Shown here one piece after another: positions 61,069 through 64,000 of a stretch of 64,000 nucleotides of DNA. The DNA comes from Argonema galeatum A003/A1. Its GTDB lineage: Bacteria; Cyanobacteriota; Cyanobacteriia; Cyanobacteriales; Aerosakkonemataceae. A model generated the notes under the pieces. That model was not told the origin of the DNA, did no database searches, and saw only the letters and a list, made by a program, of their open reading frames with translations. The translations under genes and the position numbers were made by a program. How positions within the stretch are numbered: the first letter of the stretch is position 1; every line of letters begins with the position of its first letter. The DNA is taken from positions 591,917 through 655,916 of the forward strand of contig NZ_JAIQZM010000001.1 of assembly GCF_023333595.1 (NCBI RefSeq). The letters are read 5' to 3'.

Positions 61069-62694
61069 TTAATCTTGAAAAACCATAATTTGCCCAGAAT
61101 AGCAAGCCACCCAGACTTCCCTAGCTTTTGGATCGTAAGTAATCCCAATCGGATTAGATCCAACATTAACTGTTTGCACGACCTTCAGATCGCGAGTGCG
61201 AACTTTACTCACAGTATTGCTGTTGTAATTAACAACGTAAAGCCGATCGCCATCATCGGATATAACCATACTGCGCGGCGCGGAACCCGTGGAGACTTTA
61301 GCTACAACATTACCTTTTGGTAAAGCAATCTTGGCTATTTTCCCTTCATTATTCAAGGTAGCGTAAATAAACTTTCCTGCCGGGTCTATGTTCAAATGAC
61401 GGGGCGCTCGACCGACATTTTTCAGCCACTTGACCGAATATTTTTTCAGGTCTACTTGAGCGATATCAGAAGAACCCATGATCGCAACATAGGCTTTTTG
61501 CGAAGTTTTATCTACTACAATTCCACGCGGATATGCCCCCAGTTTAATCCGTTTGATTTCCTTATTTTTGTTCGTATCCACAACGCTCAAATCCCAGCTA
61601 CACCAGTTACTCACCAGTACGAGGCGGTTATCTGGTGTAGTCGCAACAAATTTGGGAACAGCACCGACTTGGATCACCTTTTCAACCTGAAGACTTTTTG
61701 TATTGATTCGATACAAAAAACTCTCGTCAAGCTTTGGAGAAGGAGAACAGCGATCGGTCCCTGGATTATTAAATCCACGCCCGTACATCTGATAGTTAGA
61801 TACCCAGGCATACTTACCATTATGGGAAAAACTGGCTTCAACAGGAGCCCCTCTGTAATTGCCTTTGAATTTGAGATAACCGTATTTGGCTAAATCCACA
61901 TTATCCGGGATAGTTTTTACTAATTTATGCTCCCGGTTGTACACCGTAATCGTGTGGCTGTACATCATGTTTTGGGCAAAAAATAGACCCTGACCCGAAT
62001 GCACTACCGATTTAGGCGAAATCTTGCCCGCAATGGTTTTTTCAAGCTTCATCCGGGTGGGAACTTTAGGCTGAGCGGATTTAGCTGGAGTATTTTTAGG
62101 AGTTGTGCGAGGTTTTGGCGCAGTTTTACCAGTCCCTTTAGAAGCTGGGTGCTTCAGGGGGGCTGACTTTTTGGCCGGGGTTAACGTGCGATTTTCTAGT
62201 AACTCTTTGGTAGCTATACCCGCCACCGTCGCCACCAAAGCCAAGACAATAACACTAAACCAAAGCATTGCGTGCCTTTTTTTCGGCTCTTTTTGTTGGG
62301 GCTTTGGCTGATCGACAATCTGGCTAATTGGGGATGGCGTCGCAACTGGTGTAGACTTGGCGGGTTGCAACTCAATAGTCCGACTCCAAGCAGGGACTTG
62401 GGAGTGGAGTCGCTGTCCTATTACCCGCACAGTTTTAATAGGTGTGGTTCCCAGGCGACTCAAGCCTTCATAAACGAACTTGACGCAGCCTTCTTGGGAG
62501 TAGGCTTGCTGGGATATCAAGGTAAGTTGCAGAGAGTCGCCCTCTCGACTGACTGTGGCTGTGATGCCTTTTTTCCATATAACCTCGTTGATCAGGGTGG
62601 CGATCGCTTGAGGGTCTCCCTGTTGCGCTTGCGAGAAAACGGTTTCCTGCTCTGTAATTTGCTGAATCACGATGGTAGAAACTGAAAGTGGCAT
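61069..62694 (-). CDS. YncE-like beta-propeller membrane protein
   Basis: A 541-residue protein. Residues 1-110 are a small domain of unknown type, repeated in other cyanobacterial regulators (DPQAIATLINEVIWKKGITATV, FVYEGLSRLG). A membrane segment lies at about 143-163 (WFSVIVLALVATVAGIA), a Pro/Lys-rich linker at about 165-225, and a seven-bladed YncE/cytochrome-D1-like propeller fills the rest (ITVYNREHKLVKTI; VGAVPKFVATTPDNRLVLVSN). The propeller is probably on the outside of the membrane. Binding partner unknown. Confidence 0.82.
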   Translation of the reverse strand: MPLSVSTIVIQQITEQETVFSQAQQGDPQAIATLINEVIWKKGITATVSREGDSLQLTLISQQAYSQEGCVKFVYEGLSRLGTTPIKTVRVIGQRLHSQVPAWSRTIELQPAKSTPVATPSPISQIVDQPKPQQKEPKKRHAMLWFSVIVLALVATVAGIATKELLENRTLTPAKKSAPLKHPASKGTGKTAPKPRTTPKNTPAKSAQPKVPTRMKLEKTIAGKISPKSVVHSGQGLFFAQNMMYSHTITVYNREHKLVKTIPDNVDLAKYGYLKFKGNYRGAPVEASFSHNGKYAWVSNYQMYGRGFNNPGTDRCSPSPKLDESFLYRINTKSLQVEKVIQVGAVPKFVATTPDNRLVLVSNWCSWDLSVVDTNKNKEIKRIKLGAYPRGIVVDKTSQKAYVAIMGSSDIAQVDLKKYSVKWLKNVGRAPRHLNIDPAGKFIYATLNNEGKIAKIALPKGNVVAKVSTGSAPRSMVISDDGDRLYVVNYNSNTVSKVRTRDLKVVQTVNVGSNPIGITYDPKAREVWVACYSGQIMVFQD

Positions 62695-62816
62695 TAGCTG
62701 CCATTCTATGACCCAAGTGTCATCTATAGAAGGGGTGCCATTACCCCGAAAATTATCCGAACCAGATCGCCTGCTCCTCTACTTCTCTGCTCAAGAGCCC
62801 CTCTGCTCAAGAGCTA

Positions 62817-64000
62817 TTACGATCGCAAAGAAATTTTTTCAGTTTTGGACCCAGGCGCTTTTGAGGTTGTAGACTCCTGGTAGTACGCCCTTGCCTGATG
62901 GAAGTAACTATCAGGTTCGTTTTCAATAATCACACCATTGACTACTAAACCCAGCAGCTTCTGACCTGATTGCACCAAAAATTCTTTACAAGCAGTAGCA
63001 CTGACAGTATCCACCACTCCCGGGCGAACCACCAATAAAATACCATCAGTCGTTTTGCCCAAGCTAAGGGCGTCCGCCACAAGTACAATCGGAGGGGTAT
63101 CGATAATTACAAAATTGTAGTTCTTAGAAAAATCCTCAATTAATGAGGCCATCCGCTTGGAATCAAGAAGGGCTAATGGGTTAGGAGGTATTACCCCCGA
63201 TGGAAGCACATCCAGGTTATCCATCACCTCTTTTACAGCCATATTAAAATCAGCCCGACCGACAATCACATCGCTCAGTCCCTCAGCATTGGTTAAGTCC
63301 CATATATGATGTTGCATCGGATGGTGCATATCCGCATCTATCAACAACACCCGGCTTCCCAATTGAGCCATAGTTGCAGCCAAATTTGCCGAAACTGTAG
63401 ACTTGCCCTCTTTAGAAACAGAACTTGTTACCACAATCGTTTTCAACTCCCGATCCGGGCTGAGAAATTTCAGGTTAGCCTGAAGCATCCGGTACGCTTC
63501 GCTGATTATCGAATGAGGAGTGTCTCTAACGGGAAGCTGCGGCACAATTCCGTCTAGTTTTCTATTAGGAAGGCTAAGTTTTTTCTTCCTAGAAGGAATC
63601 ATTCCCAGCACGGTATACCTAAATAATTCCCGCACCTCTTTAGCAGTTTTGAGCGATGGGTCTCTCAAGTCTATAAGGAAAGCTGCGATCGCGTAAAGCA
63701 TAATGCCAGCGACTGCTCCTGCGGCTACGGTTACACTTTTTCCCTTACCGACAGCCTTTTCTGGAACGCTGGCGTACTCGATGACGCTGGCATTACCCAC
63801 ATTTTGATTTTCTGCAATTTGTACTTCTTGCAGATTTTTTAAAAGAATTTTATAGGTAGATTGAGCCGCTTCTACTTGCCGCTCTAGATCCCGCTCTCCC
63901 TCTTGCAATCTGGGTAGGATATTAGCTCGTTGTCTGTAAACGGACTTGGCGCGAGTTAGATAAGTTAATTGATTAGCCAAACCCAAGCCTTCTACCTCTG
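62817..64000 (-). CDS. Wzc-type polysaccharide tyrosine kinase (partial)
   Basis: The C-terminal 390 or so codons of a longer protein that runs off the right edge. The segment has a coiled coil (about the first 60 visible residues), a membrane segment (SVTVAAGAVAGIMLYAIAAFLID) and a BY-kinase: Walker A in SSVSKEGKSTVSANLAATM, Walker A' in VLLIDADMHHP and Walker B in VIIDTPP, with a Tyr-poor tail (RAYYQES). These proteins control chain length and export of exopolysaccharide. An upstream Wza-like or transferase gene is likely to be beyond the window. The frame is open to the last base. Confidence 0.92.
   Translation of the reverse strand, partial: EVEGLGLANQLTYLTRAKSVYRQRANILPRLQEGERDLERQVEAAQSTYKILLKNLQEVQIAENQNVGNASVIEYASVPEKAVGKGKSVTVAAGAVAGIMLYAIAAFLIDLRDPSLKTAKEVRELFRYTVLGMIPSRKKKLSLPNRKLDGIVPQLPVRDTPHSIISEAYRMLQANLKFLSPDRELKTIVVTSSVSKEGKSTVSANLAATMAQLGSRVLLIDADMHHPMQHHIWDLTNAEGLSDVIVGRADFNMAVKEVMDNLDVLPSGVIPPNPLALLDSKRMASLIEDFSKNYNFVIIDTPPIVLVADALSLGKTTDGILLVVRPGVVDTVSATACKEFLVQSGQKLLGLVVNGVIIENEPDSYFHQARAYYQESTTSKAPGSKTEKISLRS

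Overview
This window is a piece of a cyanobacterial chromosome. It carries plastid/cyanobacterial genes (ycf3, ycf46, two ycf35-type genes, GUN4 domains), and the HIP1 octamer GCGATCGC and its GATCG core are scattered throughout. The abundance of small dispersed repeats (GACTAAT-type heptamers, GGTTTCT palindromes, miniature inverted-repeat elements) suggests a filamentous, Oscillatoriales-like organism, but that lineage call is inference.

Layout. 0-7 kb is housekeeping: an AbrB-type antitoxin, gatC, ycf3, a comB-like gene, two DUF928 paralogues, a beta-propeller/transglutaminase protein, hisA and tRNA-Val(GAC). 7.5-10.8 kb is a same-strand operon of AAA-like ATPase, GHKL ATPase, STAS-like protein and PIN nuclease, which looks like a signalling or conflict module. 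11-16.4 kb is an RND efflux adaptor and permease pair. 16.6-31.6 kb holds a metallophosphoesterase, an M48 peptidase, an aldo/keto reductase, a lone C5-cytosine methyltransferase, an SPFH protein, an EF-G-like GTPase, a PD-(D/E)XK-like protein, a retropepsin-like protein, a C-terminal processing protease, ispG and a TPR protein.

31.6-40.5 kb is an accessory island. It contains a PemK/MazF toxin-antitoxin pair, a HicB-macro fusion, a kinase-GUN4-GUN4-macro fusion sharing a recently duplicated macro module with it, an acetyltransferase, several broken toxin-antitoxin and defence genes, and a compact restriction-modification system. That system has a controller (C) protein, a tandem C-box operator and direct repeats on both sides. 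One of those repeats replaces the expected end of a RelE-like toxin.

41-57 kb returns to the cyanobacterial core: YjbQ, an ABC-class ATPase, ycf46, two ycf35 genes, a Uma2 nuclease, a WD40 protein, a flavin oxidoreductase with halogenase-like motifs, a GGDEF/EAL protein, a response regulator, and a DUF2997/GrpE-like/Hsp70 group. 57-64 kb has a GerMN lipoprotein-like gene, an esterase, a TOPRIM-like/AAA pair resembling OLD-type defence modules, a YncE-like beta-propeller protein and the C-terminal part of a Wzc-type polysaccharide tyrosine kinase that runs off the right edge.

Two families of miniature inverted-repeat elements (four and two copies) and two orphan hairpins resembling IS200/IS605 right ends lie between genes. 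The most interesting candidates are the macro-domain fusions at 32.5-36.2 kb, the GHKL/STAS/PIN operon at 7.5-10.8 kb and the AAA/TOPRIM pair at 59-60.8 kb. All functional statements rest on motif reading without database searches.
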